Assembly: GCF_020176795.1 (NCBI RefSeq)
Contig: NZ_JAIUKE010000074.1
Span: forward strand, 1 to 33,639
DNA length: 33,639 nucleotides
Source: Streptomyces sp. 8L
Lineage (GTDB): Bacteria > Actinomycetota > Actinomycetes > Streptomycetales > Streptomycetaceae
Reading direction: 5' to 3'
Shown: positions 25,021 to 32,882 of the stretch, piece by piece
Layout of the letters: every line of letters begins with the position of its first letter
Position numbering within the stretch: the stretch's first letter is position 1
The notes under the pieces: generated by a model
The model's database searches: none
Told to the model about the DNA's origin: nothing
Seen by the model: the letters and a program-made list of their open reading frames with translations, nothing else
Program-made: the position numbers and the translations under genes

Positions 25021-26702
25021 GCGGTGAACCTGCCCCGTGTGTGGCCGTTCACCGCGCTCAGGTGTGTCGTACGCGGCGCGGTGATCGCGACGACGGCCAT
25101 GTCGTCGCGCCGCCCGCCGCCGACCCACTGGGACGCCAGCATCTGAACCCGCTCCACCACGGCCTCCGCGGGCAGCCCCGCGCACTCGCCGAGCGCCGTA
25201 CGCAGACGCTGCTCGCCGAACAGGTCGTCGCCGAGCGGCCCGCCGCGCGCCTCCGTGATGCCGTCCGTGAACAGCAGGCACGTCTCGCCCGCCGCCAGGT
25301 CGGCGGTGACCGTACGGGAGGTGATCTCCGGCAGTACGCCGATCAGCGAGCCCCGCGTCCCGGTCTCCTCGACCCGGCCGTCCGCGCGCACGATCAGGGG
25401 CGCCAGGTGCCCCGCGCTCGTCAGGCGCAGCCGCACCGTGCCCGCGAACCGGCTCACAGAAGCGAGCACCATCGTCGCGAAGCGCGTGTGGTGGGAGTTG
25501 ACCAGCGCGCCGTTGAGGAGTTCCAGCACCCGCTGGTGGTCACCGGCCAGCGGCAGCAGCGCCTGCACGGTGTTGCGGATCTTGCCCGTGAGGACCGCGG
25601 CCTCCAGGCCCTTGCCGCACACGTCGCCGAGGACCACCAGCGACTCGGCGTCCGCGTCGTCGCCCGGGTGCACGTCGTAGAAGTCGCCGCCCGCGCGCTC
25701 CCCGACGCCCGCGGCCCGGTAGCCGCCCGCGAACTCCACGCCGTGTACCTGGTGCAGCCGGGGCGGCAGCAGGTCGCGCATCAGCGTGTCCGTGATGCTC
25801 GCCTGCTCCGCGTACAGCCACGCGGCGGACAGCGCGGCCCCCGCGCGCGCCGCGAACAGCCGCGCGAAGGCCTCCTCGTCCTCCTGGAAGGTCCGGCGGC
25901 CGGTGCGGCGCAGCAGGACCATCGCGCCCGCCGGCCCGCCCTGCCCGGGCAGCGGGGTGACCAGGGCGGAGCCCGCGGGACCCGCGAAACCCGGCGGGAG
26001 GGCCCACGCGGGCAGCTGTGCCGGGTCGATCCACCGCGAGGGCACCGGCGGGAACCCCCGCAACGCCTCGGTCAGTCCCGGCACCTCGGCCGGATCGGCG
26101 TTCAGCGGCCCCCGCGTGATCGTGCCGCCGGGGCCCGCGTACGCGAGGGGCCGGCGACGGGGCGAAGGAGCGATCACCACGGCCGCGTCCGCCAGGTGCC
26201 GTGCGGCGAGATTCGCGGTCACCTCCATGCAGCGGTCCACGTTCAGCGAGGCCAGCAGGGTGCTCGACACCTCGGCGAGGAACGATGTGCGCTGCTGTTC
26301 GGCGCGCAGCGCCTCCTCGGCGAGCCGCCGGTCGGTGTCGTCCACGAGCCACCACACGACGTCACCGCCGGCCACCGGGGTGGGGTGCGCCTCGAAGGTA
26401 CGGCCGCCCACCTCGCCGTCCGCGCGCACTGCCGCGGGCCGCCCGTTCGCGGCGGTGCGGTGTGCCGCTGCCAGCCAGGCGGGGGCCACGTCGGCGAGCG
26501 GCGTGAGGGGCCCGGCCGTCGGGAAGAGTGCTGCCGCCGCCGCGTTGACGTCGATCACGGTGCCAGCGGCGTCGGCCAGCAGAACGGGGTACGGAGCGTC
26601 GGCCCACGCGGTGCGCAGTGCGATGCGCGCGCTGCGGGGCTCGACGGGAAGGCCCTCGGAAGTCTCCACGATCAACGGCTCGCACGGTGCGGGCCCCACC
26701 AC
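25017..26702 (-). CDS. PAS-GAF-SpoIIE (PP2C-type) phosphatase
   Basis: This encodes a 561-residue RsbU-like phosphatase. An N-terminal PAS domain (about 27-125, PYPVLLADAAGTVIDVNAA) and a GAF-like domain (about 150-305) precede the PPM/SpoIIE domain (about 325-550). Metal-binding motifs are intact: GGDFYD near 337, GDVCGKG near 357, TDGITEARG near 476 and RRDDMAV near 530. It should dephosphorylate an anti-sigma antagonist, most simply the STAS protein two genes downstream. It is first in the operon and overlaps the next gene by ATGA (25017-25020). Two GTG codons (26702, 26699) follow GGGGAAGG; 26699 has the better spacing. Confidence 0.92.
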   Translation of the reverse strand: MVGPAPCEPLIVETSEGLPVEPRSARIALRTAWADAPYPVLLADAAGTVIDVNAAAAALFPTAGPLTPLADVAPAWLAAAHRTAANGRPAAVRADGEVGGRTFEAHPTPVAGGDVVWWLVDDTDRRLAEEALRAEQQRTSFLAEVSSTLLASLNVDRCMEVTANLAARHLADAAVVIAPSPRRRPLAYAGPGGTITRGPLNADPAEVPGLTEALRGFPPVPSRWIDPAQLPAWALPPGFAGPAGSALVTPLPGQGGPAGAMVLLRRTGRRTFQEDEEAFARLFAARAGAALSAAWLYAEQASITDTLMRDLLPPRLHQVHGVEFAGGYRAAGVGERAGGDFYDVHPGDDADAESLVVLGDVCGKGLEAAVLTGKIRNTVQALLPLAGDHQRVLELLNGALVNSHHTRFATMVLASVSRFAGTVRLRLTSAGHLAPLIVRADGRVEETGTRGSLIGVLPEITSRTVTADLAAGETCLLFTDGITEARGGPLGDDLFGEQRLRTALGECAGLPAEAVVERVQMLASQWVGGGRRDDMAVVAITAPRTTHLSAVNGHTRGRFTA

Positions 26703-26776
26703 CTTCCCCTGCGACGGATCGATTCCGTCTGGGAACCTGCCCGCAGGCGTCGCCGGGATGCCACGCCCGGCGTATC

Positions 26777-26858
26777 CGTACCGGTACGAGGTGATATGAG
26801 GGGAAAATAGAGAATATCTGGAATGACGGGATGAATATCCTGATTACCCGGTATCAGG
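26777..26858. promoter_or_regulatory. AT-rich regulatory region before the phosphatase operon
   Basis: This stretch is unusually AT-rich for the window. It holds a perfect 12-bp palindrome CGTACCGGTACG (26777-26788), a direct repeat GAATATC at 26812 and 26833 (21 bp apart) and an inverted repeat CCTGAT/ATCAGG (26839-26858). It is the likely promoter/operator region of the minus-strand operon; no sigma consensus is certain. Confidence 0.45.
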
Positions 26859-26905
26859 CCGACCGGAGACGGGCCTCGCCGCTCGCGGGCCCGTCCGGAC
26901 GGGTG

Positions 26906-27607
26906 TCAGGCGAGGTCGAGAAGTTCCTCGTGGAAACCGCCGAAGCCCCGTTCCCGGTCCACGAGGTGGATCTCCAAGATCCAGTGGCAGTCACGGCCCT
27001 GGGAGTCCTGGCGGCGCATCGGGCGGTCGCTGCCGGGCGTGATGTACGAGGAGATCTCGTCACCGTTGATCTTCTCGTGCGGGAACTCGCCCACGAGGTG
27101 GCCGGAGTGGTGTCCGCCGAACTCCCAGCCCGCCGCCTCGGTGAGCCGTACGACCTCGGCGTACAGCTGTGCTCCCGTGATGCCGGGAGCCGCCTCGAAG
27201 GCGTGGCGGCCCGCGGCGAAGATCTCCGGCAGCGCGTCCCGCAGCCGCAGCTTGGCGGGGTCGTCGCCCAGGACGAAAGTGCGGCCGAAGTCGGCCTCCC
27301 ACTCCTCGAAGATCGGGCCGAAGTCGGCGAAGAGGATGTCCCCCTCCTCGATGACCCGGTCCGGCGGGTTCTCGCGGTACGGGTGCAGCGTGTTCGGGCC
27401 CGAGCGCACGATGCGCTTGTGCCAGAACCTGCTCACCCCGTACAGCTCGTTGGCCAGATCCCTGATCCGGTCGCTGACCGCCCGCTCCGTCTCGCCGGGG
27501 ACGAGCAACCCGCGCTTCTCCACCTGCGCGAACAGGTCCTCGGCCTTGGCCTGCGCGTCGAGCAGCCGCCGTGCCCGTTCCGTCTCTTCCGCTGCGCCAT
27601 CACTCAT
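26906..27607 (-). CDS. M24-family metallopeptidase (Xaa-Pro peptidase-like)
   Basis: This encodes a 233-residue single-domain pita-bread fold protein without the N-terminal creatinase domain. Likely metal ligands are present: Asp95 (FADFGP), Asp106 (EADFGR), a histidine in GGHHSGHLVG (about 166-170), Glu212 (ILEIHL) and Glu227/228 near the C-terminus. It may be an aminopeptidase or a related hydrolase on a small substrate. The ATG at 27607 has GGAG very close upstream. It is on the same strand as the phosphatase operon but 200 bp away, and divergent from a lipoprotein gene. Confidence 0.88.
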   Translation of the reverse strand: MSDGAAEETERARRLLDAQAKAEDLFAQVEKRGLLVPGETERAVSDRIRDLANELYGVSRFWHKRIVRSGPNTLHPYRENPPDRVIEEGDILFADFGPIFEEWEADFGRTFVLGDDPAKLRLRDALPEIFAAGRHAFEAAPGITGAQLYAEVVRLTEAAGWEFGGHHSGHLVGEFPHEKINGDEISSYITPGSDRPMRRQDSQGRDCHWILEIHLVDRERGFGGFHEELLDLA

Positions 27608-27827
27608 GCTCCGAGCCTATGGCCCCCTGAGGAGGCCCGGCGGTTCCGCGACCAGGTCTCCACGGAGAACGGCCGGTAGCGGCCCGAGGGGCGCCTGTCA
27701 CGACCGGCCGGAGGAGTGAGCGGGGAGCGTGCGGTTGACGTACGCGGGCCTCGTCGCGGGTGACCGGGAACGGCCCGGGGACGGACCCGGCCGACAGCGC
27801 CGACCGGGCCGCTCGCATAATGCAGGC

Positions 27828-28361
27828 ATGGCACGTAAAGCGAAGACGGCACGGAAGAACCCCCTCGTCACTGCGGCCACGGGGGTCGTACTGCCCGCAG
27901 CGCTGGCCGTGTGCCTCACCGCCTGCGGCGGGAGCCACTCGTCCGACGCGTCGTCGCCGGCCCCGACGCCGAGCGGCACCCCCGGCGAGGTCGAGGCCAG
28001 CTCGAACGGCGCCGCGGTGTCGGTGACCGGAGCCGTCGCCCACCTCGACCGCTCCGGGGACGGCACGCTCGCCATGACCGTCCGCAACTCCGGGACCGTC
28101 ACCGACCACCTCGACATGGTCGGTGTCCCCGGCGGCGCGCGCGGCACCCTCAGCGGTGGGAAGAACCCCAAGGACAACGGCGCGATGAACCCCGCGGGCA
28201 TCCTGATCCTGCCCAACGGCAGCACCACCTTCGGCGCCGCGGGCGGGCCCGCCGTGAAGCTGACCCATGTCAAGGGCGTGACGAGCCGTCACACCCTGCC
28301 GCTGATCCTCCAGTTCGGTGTCGCGGGACTCGTGCGCCTGGAGGCGCGCGTCACGCAGTGA
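27828..28361 (+). CDS. Lipoprotein with degenerate PCu(A)C-like domain
   Basis: This encodes a 177-residue protein with a basic N-terminus, a hydrophobic signal and lipobox LTAC with Cys33 as the lipidated residue, followed by a Ser/Pro/Thr linker and a beta-rich domain (about 58-175). The domain resembles PCu(A)C copper chaperones (LDMVGVPGG, MNPAGILILPNGSTTF, HTLPLILQFGVAGLVRLEARV). The canonical H-x-M ligand pair is replaced by His-Val-Lys and spacing is longer, so copper binding is doubtful. The start at ATG 27828 is set by the signal peptide. Surface-exposed on the membrane; function otherwise unknown. Confidence 0.75.
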   Translation: MARKAKTARKNPLVTAATGVVLPAALAVCLTACGGSHSSDASSPAPTPSGTPGEVEASSNGAAVSVTGAVAHLDRSGDGTLAMTVRNSGTVTDHLDMVGVPGGARGTLSGGKNPKDNGAMNPAGILILPNGSTTFGAAGGPAVKLTHVKGVTSRHTLPLILQFGVAGLVRLEARVTQ

Positions 28362-28419
28362 CCTCGGCGAACGGCGTCCTCTCCAGGCCTGACCGCTCCG
28401 AACCGGCCGCCGGGGCAGA

Positions 28420-28851
28420 TCACTTGATGTGCTTCATGGTCAGGTGCGAGTCGACGCGGGCGATGCCCGGCACGTCCTCCAGCATGTCGGTCACGAACGA
28501 CTCGTAGTGCTGGAGGCTCTCCGTCGCCACCCGCACGAAGTAGTCAGGAAGCCCGAACATCCGCCGGAACTCCACCACTTCGGGGAAGCCCGCGACGCGC
28601 TCCTCGAACGCGAGCACGGTGGCCCGGTCCTTCATCGCCAGATCCACGTTGACCAGCACCTCGAAGGCGCGGCCCGCGGCGGCCGGGTCGACGCGCGCGT
28701 GGTAGCCGGTGATCACACCGTCCTGCTCCAGCCGCCGCACCCGGCGCAGGCACGGCGCGGGCGTCAGCCCCACGCGCAGCGCCAGTTCGGCGTTGGTGAC
28801 ACGGCCGTCCGCTTCGAGTTCCATGATGATTGCGCGATCGAGATCGTCCAC
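28420..28851 (-). CDS. Lrp/AsnC-family regulator
   Basis: This encodes a 143-residue protein with an N-terminal helix-turn-helix (VDDLDRAIIMELEADGRVTNAELALRVGLTPAPCLRRVRRLEQDGVI) and a C-terminal RAM ligand-binding domain. GTG at 28851 gives the standard VDDLDRAI start; a TTG 36 nt upstream also opens the frame. Divergent from azlCD with about 80 bp between starts, the same logic as in known Lrp-regulated branched-chain amino acid exporters. Ligand is probably a branched-chain or other amino acid. Confidence 0.92.
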   Translation of the reverse strand: MDDLDRAIIMELEADGRVTNAELALRVGLTPAPCLRRVRRLEQDGVITGYHARVDPAAAGRAFEVLVNVDLAMKDRATVLAFEERVAGFPEVVEFRRMFGLPDYFVRVATESLQHYESFVTDMLEDVPGIARVDSHLTMKHIK

Positions 28852-28860
28852 CGCCCGAGT

Positions 28861-28888
28861 ATTGCGCCGTTGTCCCCGGTGCCGCAAT
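28861..28888. promoter_or_regulatory. Candidate Lrp-type operator
   Basis: ATTGCG (28861-28866) and CGCAAT (28883-28888) form an inverted repeat with a 16-nt spacer, in the 80-bp region between the Lrp gene and azlC. It suits autoregulation and control of azlC. Confidence 0.35.
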
Positions 28889-28931
28889 GTCCGGCAACCA
28901 TCATGCGGGCTCCCCTTCCTACTCTTGCCGT

Positions 28932-29636
28932 ATGACCGAAACCGCGCATCCTGTCCGTACGGTCGCCCGCCTGACGCTTCCGTGTGCGGCGGGCATGGTG
29001 CCGCTGGGCATCGCCTTCGGTGTGCTGGTGGTGCAGTCGGGACTCGCCTGGTGGTGGGCTCCCGTCTTCAGCGGGCTGATCTGCGCGGGCTCGCTGGAGT
29101 TCCTGCTGCTGGCCACCGCGACGGCCCAGCCCGCCGTCCCGCTCGCCGCCGTGGCCGCCACCACACTCCTCGTCAACGGCCGCCACGTGTTCTACTGCCT
29201 CACCTTCCCGCTGCACCGGATCGAAGGGCGCCTCGCGCGGGCATACGGTGTGTTCGCCCTGATCGACGAGGCCTACGCGCTGACCTCGGTGCCCCCGGGC
29301 TCCGAACTGAAGGGACGCCACATCACCCTGATGCAGGCCCTTTTGCAGGCCTACTGGGTGGGTGGAGGGCTGCTGGGCGCCACCGCGGGCCAGGCCGTCG
29401 CCGACCGGCTTCCTGACCTGTCCGCCGTACTGACGGCGCTGTTCGCCGTACTCGCCACGGAAGCGGTCCTGGCGTTGGGTTCGGTACGGGTGCCGCTTGC
29501 GGCACTCGGCTGCGCGGCGGTGGCGTGGTGGGCGGCGCCAGGGCAGTTCCTACTGGTCGCGATGGGGCTGTTCACGGCCTGCGCTGCCGCTGCCGTGGCG
29601 TACGCCGCCCGGCGGCCGGAGGTGCGCGATGCCTGA
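28932..29636 (+). CDS. azlC: AzlC-family branched-chain amino acid exporter, large subunit
   Basis: This encodes a 234-residue membrane protein with the AzlC beginning (ARLTLPCAAGMVPLGIAFGVLV), the SGLICAGSLEFLLLA and LLVNGRHVFYCLT segments, and about six to eight hydrophobic helices. With AzlD it exports amino acids such as 4-azaleucine, leucine, isoleucine, valine or related compounds. It overlaps azlD by 8 bp. The divergent Lrp-type regulator probably senses the exported amino acid. Confidence 0.9.
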   Translation: MTETAHPVRTVARLTLPCAAGMVPLGIAFGVLVVQSGLAWWWAPVFSGLICAGSLEFLLLATATAQPAVPLAAVAATTLLVNGRHVFYCLTFPLHRIEGRLARAYGVFALIDEAYALTSVPPGSELKGRHITLMQALLQAYWVGGGLLGATAGQAVADRLPDLSAVLTALFAVLATEAVLALGSVRVPLAALGCAAVAWWAAPGQFLLVAMGLFTACAAAAVAYAARRPEVRDA

Positions 29637-29961
29637 ACCGCGTCATGTCGCGGCGATCGTCGCCATCGCGGCCGTACTGACCCTCGGCCTGCGCGCACTG
29701 CCCTTCGCCGTTGTGGGGAGACTGCGGGAGGCGCGCGGCGTGCGGGCGGTGGCACGGCTGCTGCCGCCCGGGTTGATGGTCATCCTGCTCGTCTATCTGG
29801 TTCTGCCACCCGGCCAGGGGACGCGCCACGCACCGGGCGCGCTGCCCTGGCCGGCGCCCCAACTGGCGGCGGTGGCGGTCACGGTCGCCCTCCAGGCCTG
29901 GCGCCGCTCCACCCTGCTGAGCATCGCGTCCGGTACCGCGGTGTCACTGCTGTTGAGCTGA
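29629..29961 (+). CDS. azlD: AzlD-family exporter small subunit
   Basis: This encodes a 110-residue membrane protein with four hydrophobic segments and the AzlD pattern (LTLGLRALPFAVVGRLR, LPPGLMVILLVYLVL). The small subunit partners AzlC. The ATG at 29629 lies inside the end of azlC, so translation is coupled. The stop codon TGA (29959-29961) is part of the first unit of a pentanucleotide repeat that continues downstream. Confidence 0.9.
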   Translation: MPEPRHVAAIVAIAAVLTLGLRALPFAVVGRLREARGVRAVARLLPPGLMVILLVYLVLPPGQGTRHAPGALPWPAPQLAAVAVTVALQAWRRSTLLSIASGTAVSLLLS

Positions 29962-30010
29962 GCTGAGCTGAGCTGAGCTGAGCTGAGCTGGGTTGTGTTG
30001 TGTTGTGTTG
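29951..30010. repeat. Pentanucleotide microsatellite at the azlD stop
   Basis: TGTTG is followed by seven AGCTG units (29956-29990), then GGTTG and three TGTTG units. It lies between the convergent azlD and TetR genes. TGA occurs in all plus-strand frames, so changes in copy number would leave azlD unaltered. Confidence 0.9.
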
Positions 30011-30049
30011 AGCGGATCGCGGCGAGCCGCGTGCTCGGGTGGGGGCCGG

Positions 30050-30703
30050 TCACTTGCGTTCGGGCGGCAGGGCCCCGGTGACGAGGGCACGGATCGTGTC
30101 CAGGTCGACGGTGTCGGCCAGGGCGACAGCGTCCGGTGCGGTGGTGGTGGCCGCGTCGACACCGAGCAGGGCGCGGAACAGGCGCGGAAGCACCGTTCGG
30201 TCGAGCAGGTCCTGTGCGAGCGCTCCGCTGTCGCCGGGGGCGATGTCGTACCGCTCGTCGAGGTAGGCGACGAGCCGCTCGTGCGTGCTGATGAAGATGG
30301 CCTCGTAGTAGGCGCTCGAACTTCCCGGGAGCCGTTCGGCCTCGGCGATGCTCAGCCGGCAGGTGCGCACCTGGGGCTCCCACACCATGAGCTGAAGGAA
30401 GCGTGCGCAGAAGAGGGTGACCGCCTCGGCGGGGCGCTCGGCGTACGCGTCCGGCGTCCTGAGCTTCTCCAAGTAGAGCTCGCGGGCGAAGTCGAGGACG
30501 GCGAGGAACAGGTTGTCCTTGTTCGCGAAGTGCGCGTAGAGGGACCTCTTTGACGTCTGGGCCCGTGATGCGACGGTGTCCATGGAGGCACGCTCGTAAC
30601 CCGTCTCCAGGAACACGTCCTTGGCCGTCACCAGGATGTGGCGGCGCAGTTCCTCGCCGCGGCGCTGCTGCGCCGGCCTGCGCGGTCGACTGTCTTGGCT
30701 CAC
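30050..30703 (-). CDS. TetR-family transcriptional regulator
   Basis: This encodes a 217-residue protein. The TetR DNA-binding domain is at about 18-65 (LVTAKDVFLETGYERASMDTVASRAQTSKRSLYAHFANKDNLF), followed by an AefR-like C-terminal ligand domain (CRLSIAEAERLPG, LVAYLDERYDI). The GTG at 30703 has GGAAG 8 nt upstream. A near-palindromic operator candidate lies at 30722-30741, so autorepression is likely. No efflux gene is adjacent, and the controlled partner is not evident. The next gene upstream, an isopropylmalate-dehydrogenase-like gene, reads the same way. Confidence 0.9.
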   Translation of the reverse strand: MSQDSRPRRPAQQRRGEELRRHILVTAKDVFLETGYERASMDTVASRAQTSKRSLYAHFANKDNLFLAVLDFARELYLEKLRTPDAYAERPAEAVTLFCARFLQLMVWEPQVRTCRLSIAEAERLPGSSSAYYEAIFISTHERLVAYLDERYDIAPGDSGALAQDLLDRTVLPRLFRALLGVDAATTTAPDAVALADTVDLDTIRALVTGALPPERK

Positions 30704-30721
30704 GAGACACACTTCCAAAAG

Positions 30722-30741
30722 TAAACGGGCGGTCCAGTCTA
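30722..30741. promoter_or_regulatory. Candidate TetR operator
   Basis: TAAACGGGCGGTCCAGTCTA is a 20-bp imperfect palindrome (7 of 10 positions match per half: TAnACnGG/CCnGTnTA), 18 bp before the TetR gene start. It resembles operators of this TetR subgroup in Streptomyces. Confidence 0.45.
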
Positions 30742-30822
30742 GGCCGCGGCGCCGTGACCGCCGGCGACCGCTCCGCCCCTGCGGCGACCCGCGTCGTGCG
30801 GTCCCGCGAGACGCGCGGCAGA

Positions 30823-31929
30823 TCACGCGCCGGGCTGGATCTCCCGCGCGATCGCCTCCGCCGCCGCGGCCGGGCCGCCGCCCGAGCAGCCGTCCGCCTC
30901 CACCCGTACGGTCCCCATGTCGAGCGCCCCGCGCACCGCCTCCCGCACGGCGCGCGCTGCGGGCGCCTCGCCGAGGTGGTCCAGCATCATGGCGGCCGCG
31001 AGGATCTGGCCGATCGGGTTCGCCCTGCGCCGGCCGGCGAGCGCGGGGGAGCTGCCGTGCGTCGGCCCGAAGCACGCGGCACCGTCGCCGATGCCCCCGG
31101 TGGGGCACAGTGCGGTGCCGCCCACCGTGCCGCAGCCCAGGTCGCTCAGGACCGGGCCGACCGGTTCCGCCGTGACGACCACGTCGAAGTACTCCGGACT
31201 CATCACCAGCGCCTCCGCCGCGGCGCCGGCGTAGAGGCACTCCGCCCGGATCTCCGGGTAGTCGCCCGCCACTTCGAGGAACACCTCACGGAACAGGCGC
31301 ATGCTGAGCAGGCTGTCCGCACGGTCGGCGCAGGTGACCCGGCGCACCCGGTCCTGGCGCGTACCCGACCGCGAACGCGCGAGGCGGAACGCGTACCGGG
31401 CGATCCGCTCACACCGCTTGCGCGTCACGGTCAGTGTGTCGGCCACCGTGCTCCCGCCGGAAGTCTCCCGGCCCGCGCCGTGCACGGCGTAGGGGCCGTC
31501 GGTGTTCCCCTGGTTCTCGCGGCTCCCGCGGTTCTCCTGGACGACGACGTAGTCGACGGTGCCGGGGCGCGCCGTCAGCCGCGCGGGCACGCGCGGCAGC
31601 AGTTCGACGGGGCGCACCCGTGCGTACAGGTCGAGCTCCGTCCTGAGGACGCCGCCGAAGTGCCCTGCCTCCGTACCGTCGGGCAGCCGGACCGACGGGA
31701 GCCCCACGGGCCCCATGAGCGTCGCGTCGGCACCGCGTACGGCGGCCAGCCCCGCGGCGCTCAGCGCCTCGCCGGTCCTCTCGTACGTGCAGGCACCGCC
31801 GTCCACCTCGGTGATGCCGAGGTCGAACCCGTACGTGTCCGAGGCCTTCGCCAGCACGGTCAGCGCCGCGTCGACCAGCTCGGGCCCGATGCCGTCGCCC
31901 CTGATCAACGCGATGTCATGGACGGTCAT
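30823..31929 (-). CDS. Isocitrate/isopropylmalate dehydrogenase-like protein with altered active site
   Basis: This encodes a 368-residue protein of the beta-decarboxylating dehydrogenase fold (IRGDGIGPELVDAAL at 9-23, HGSSPALAG at 291-299, ANPIGQILAAAMML at 303-316). Compared with IPMDH numbering remembered from the family, several catalytic positions differ: the lysine of the HKAN motif is Arg203, one metal-binding Asp is Gly235, another (in GD-ILSD) is Pro259, and the substrate Arg in VVVRE is Gln131. The last Asp (263) and two substrate Args (96, 106) remain. A long Arg-rich stretch occupies residues 132-200. It is either a pseudo-enzyme or acts on an unusual substrate. The ATG at 31929 has GGGGAAG just ahead. 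Confidence 0.8.
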   Translation of the reverse strand: MTVHDIALIRGDGIGPELVDAALTVLAKASDTYGFDLGITEVDGGACTYERTGEALSAAGLAAVRGADATLMGPVGLPSVRLPDGTEAGHFGGVLRTELDLYARVRPVELLPRVPARLTARPGTVDYVVVQENRGSRENQGNTDGPYAVHGAGRETSGGSTVADTLTVTRKRCERIARYAFRLARSRSGTRQDRVRRVTCADRADSLLSMRLFREVFLEVAGDYPEIRAECLYAGAAAEALVMSPEYFDVVVTAEPVGPVLSDLGCGTVGGTALCPTGGIGDGAACFGPTHGSSPALAGRRRANPIGQILAAAMMLDHLGEAPAARAVREAVRGALDMGTVRVEADGCSGGGPAAAAEAIAREIQPGA

Positions 31930-32279
31930 GCTTCCCCTCTCCCCGTGTCTCGGCCGGCCGGCGGGCCGCCGGGGGGGAACCCCGTACAGGAGCGTAGCCC
32001 GTGCTCACCAACCGGGCTCCGGGGGAGGGGCGTTGCGTGTTCTCGAACCGACGCGAGGGACACTGCCCCGCGTGGCACTGTACGGCCGGGCTGCCGGGGC
32101 AGGCAGACTGCCGGGCTGACGAATCGCCGGGCAGCGGGGCCGTTCGGGCTGCCGGGGTCCTGGGGCGCTGCGCGCCGCCGTCGCATGTGCCGACTTCGCC
32201 GCGACGTTGGCACATTCACGGCCCGGGTGATCCGCCGCTGCCCGGGCAGGATCGGCGTGCCGCGCTGCCCGCCCTACGG
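31930..32279. other. 350-bp intergenic region without a supported gene
   Basis: No open frame has family-like sequence. The exact direct repeat CGGGCTGCCGGGG occurs at 32087-32099 and 32145-32157, with a shorter CTGCCGGG between, and a 12-bp palindrome CTGCCCGGGCAG at 32238-32249. It probably holds the promoter of the dehydrogenase-like gene and the 3' end of the DUF488 transcript. Confidence 0.6.
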
Positions 32280-32648
32280 TTACGCGGCGGTGTCGGTGAG
32301 TATCTCCACCAGCAGCGCCGCATGGCTGAGGCCGATCTCCTTCGTCGCCGTCAGCAGGGTTACGGGACCCCGGCCGCACAGGGCGGCGAGACCGTCCAGC
32401 GCCGCCGTCTGTCCCGGTCCCGTGAGTTCCGCGCGGTAGCGCGCGGCGAACTCGGCGAAGCGTTCAGGCTCGTGCCCGTACCAGTGCCGCAGTTCGGTGG
32501 AAGGGGCCACGTCCTTGCACCACTCGTCCAGCGCCGCGGCCTCCTTCGACAGGCCTCGGGGCCAGATCCGGTCGACGAGGACCCGGGCGCCGCCGCCCGG
32601 CCGGGGCTTGTCGTACACGCGCGCCACACGTACATCCGGTACGGTCAT
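32280..32648 (-). CDS. DUF488 family protein
   Basis: This encodes a 122-residue protein with the family pattern VARVYDKPRPGGGARVLVDRIWPRGLSKE, then LDEWCKDVAPSTELRHWYGHEP and the LLTATKEIGLSHAALL segment. The function is unknown; relatives are small cytoplasmic proteins. The ATG at 32648 has GAAGG 6 nt upstream. Divergent from the SGNH hydrolase. Confidence 0.9.
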   Translation of the reverse strand: MTVPDVRVARVYDKPRPGGGARVLVDRIWPRGLSKEAAALDEWCKDVAPSTELRHWYGHEPERFAEFAARYRAELTGPGQTAALDGLAALCGRGPVTLLTATKEIGLSHAALLVEILTDTAA

Positions 32649-32719
32649 CACGCCTTCAGTGTCCGATCGCCCAGAGGGTTGCGCCACTCGTGGGGGAGAC
32701 CACGGTCGTCCCTTGTGGC

Positions 32720-32733
32720 AGAAAGCGTTTTCT
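32720..32733. promoter_or_regulatory. LacI-family-type operator
   Basis: AGAAAGCGTTTTCT is a 14-bp palindrome with a central CG and only one mismatched pair, matching the GAAAnCGnTTTC pattern of LacI/GalR operators. It lies 150 bp before the SGNH hydrolase start and 72 bp before the DUF488 start. Confidence 0.5.
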
Positions 32734-32882
32734 ACTACGTTTTCCGTCCGGTGTGCGGGCAACCCGCTCCCCGCCCTGGCGCGCCACGCCGGCGGTGCCC
32801 GTCGGCCGCTTCCATCCCGGCGTGTTCCGCCGCGGTGCCCCGGCGGACCGGCCACCGTCCCGACCCCACCGCGGAGAACCCG

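Noticed and set aside
32238..32249. Palindrome CTGCCCGGGCAG as a terminator
   Set aside because: It has no loop and is GC-simple; not a convincing terminator or operator.
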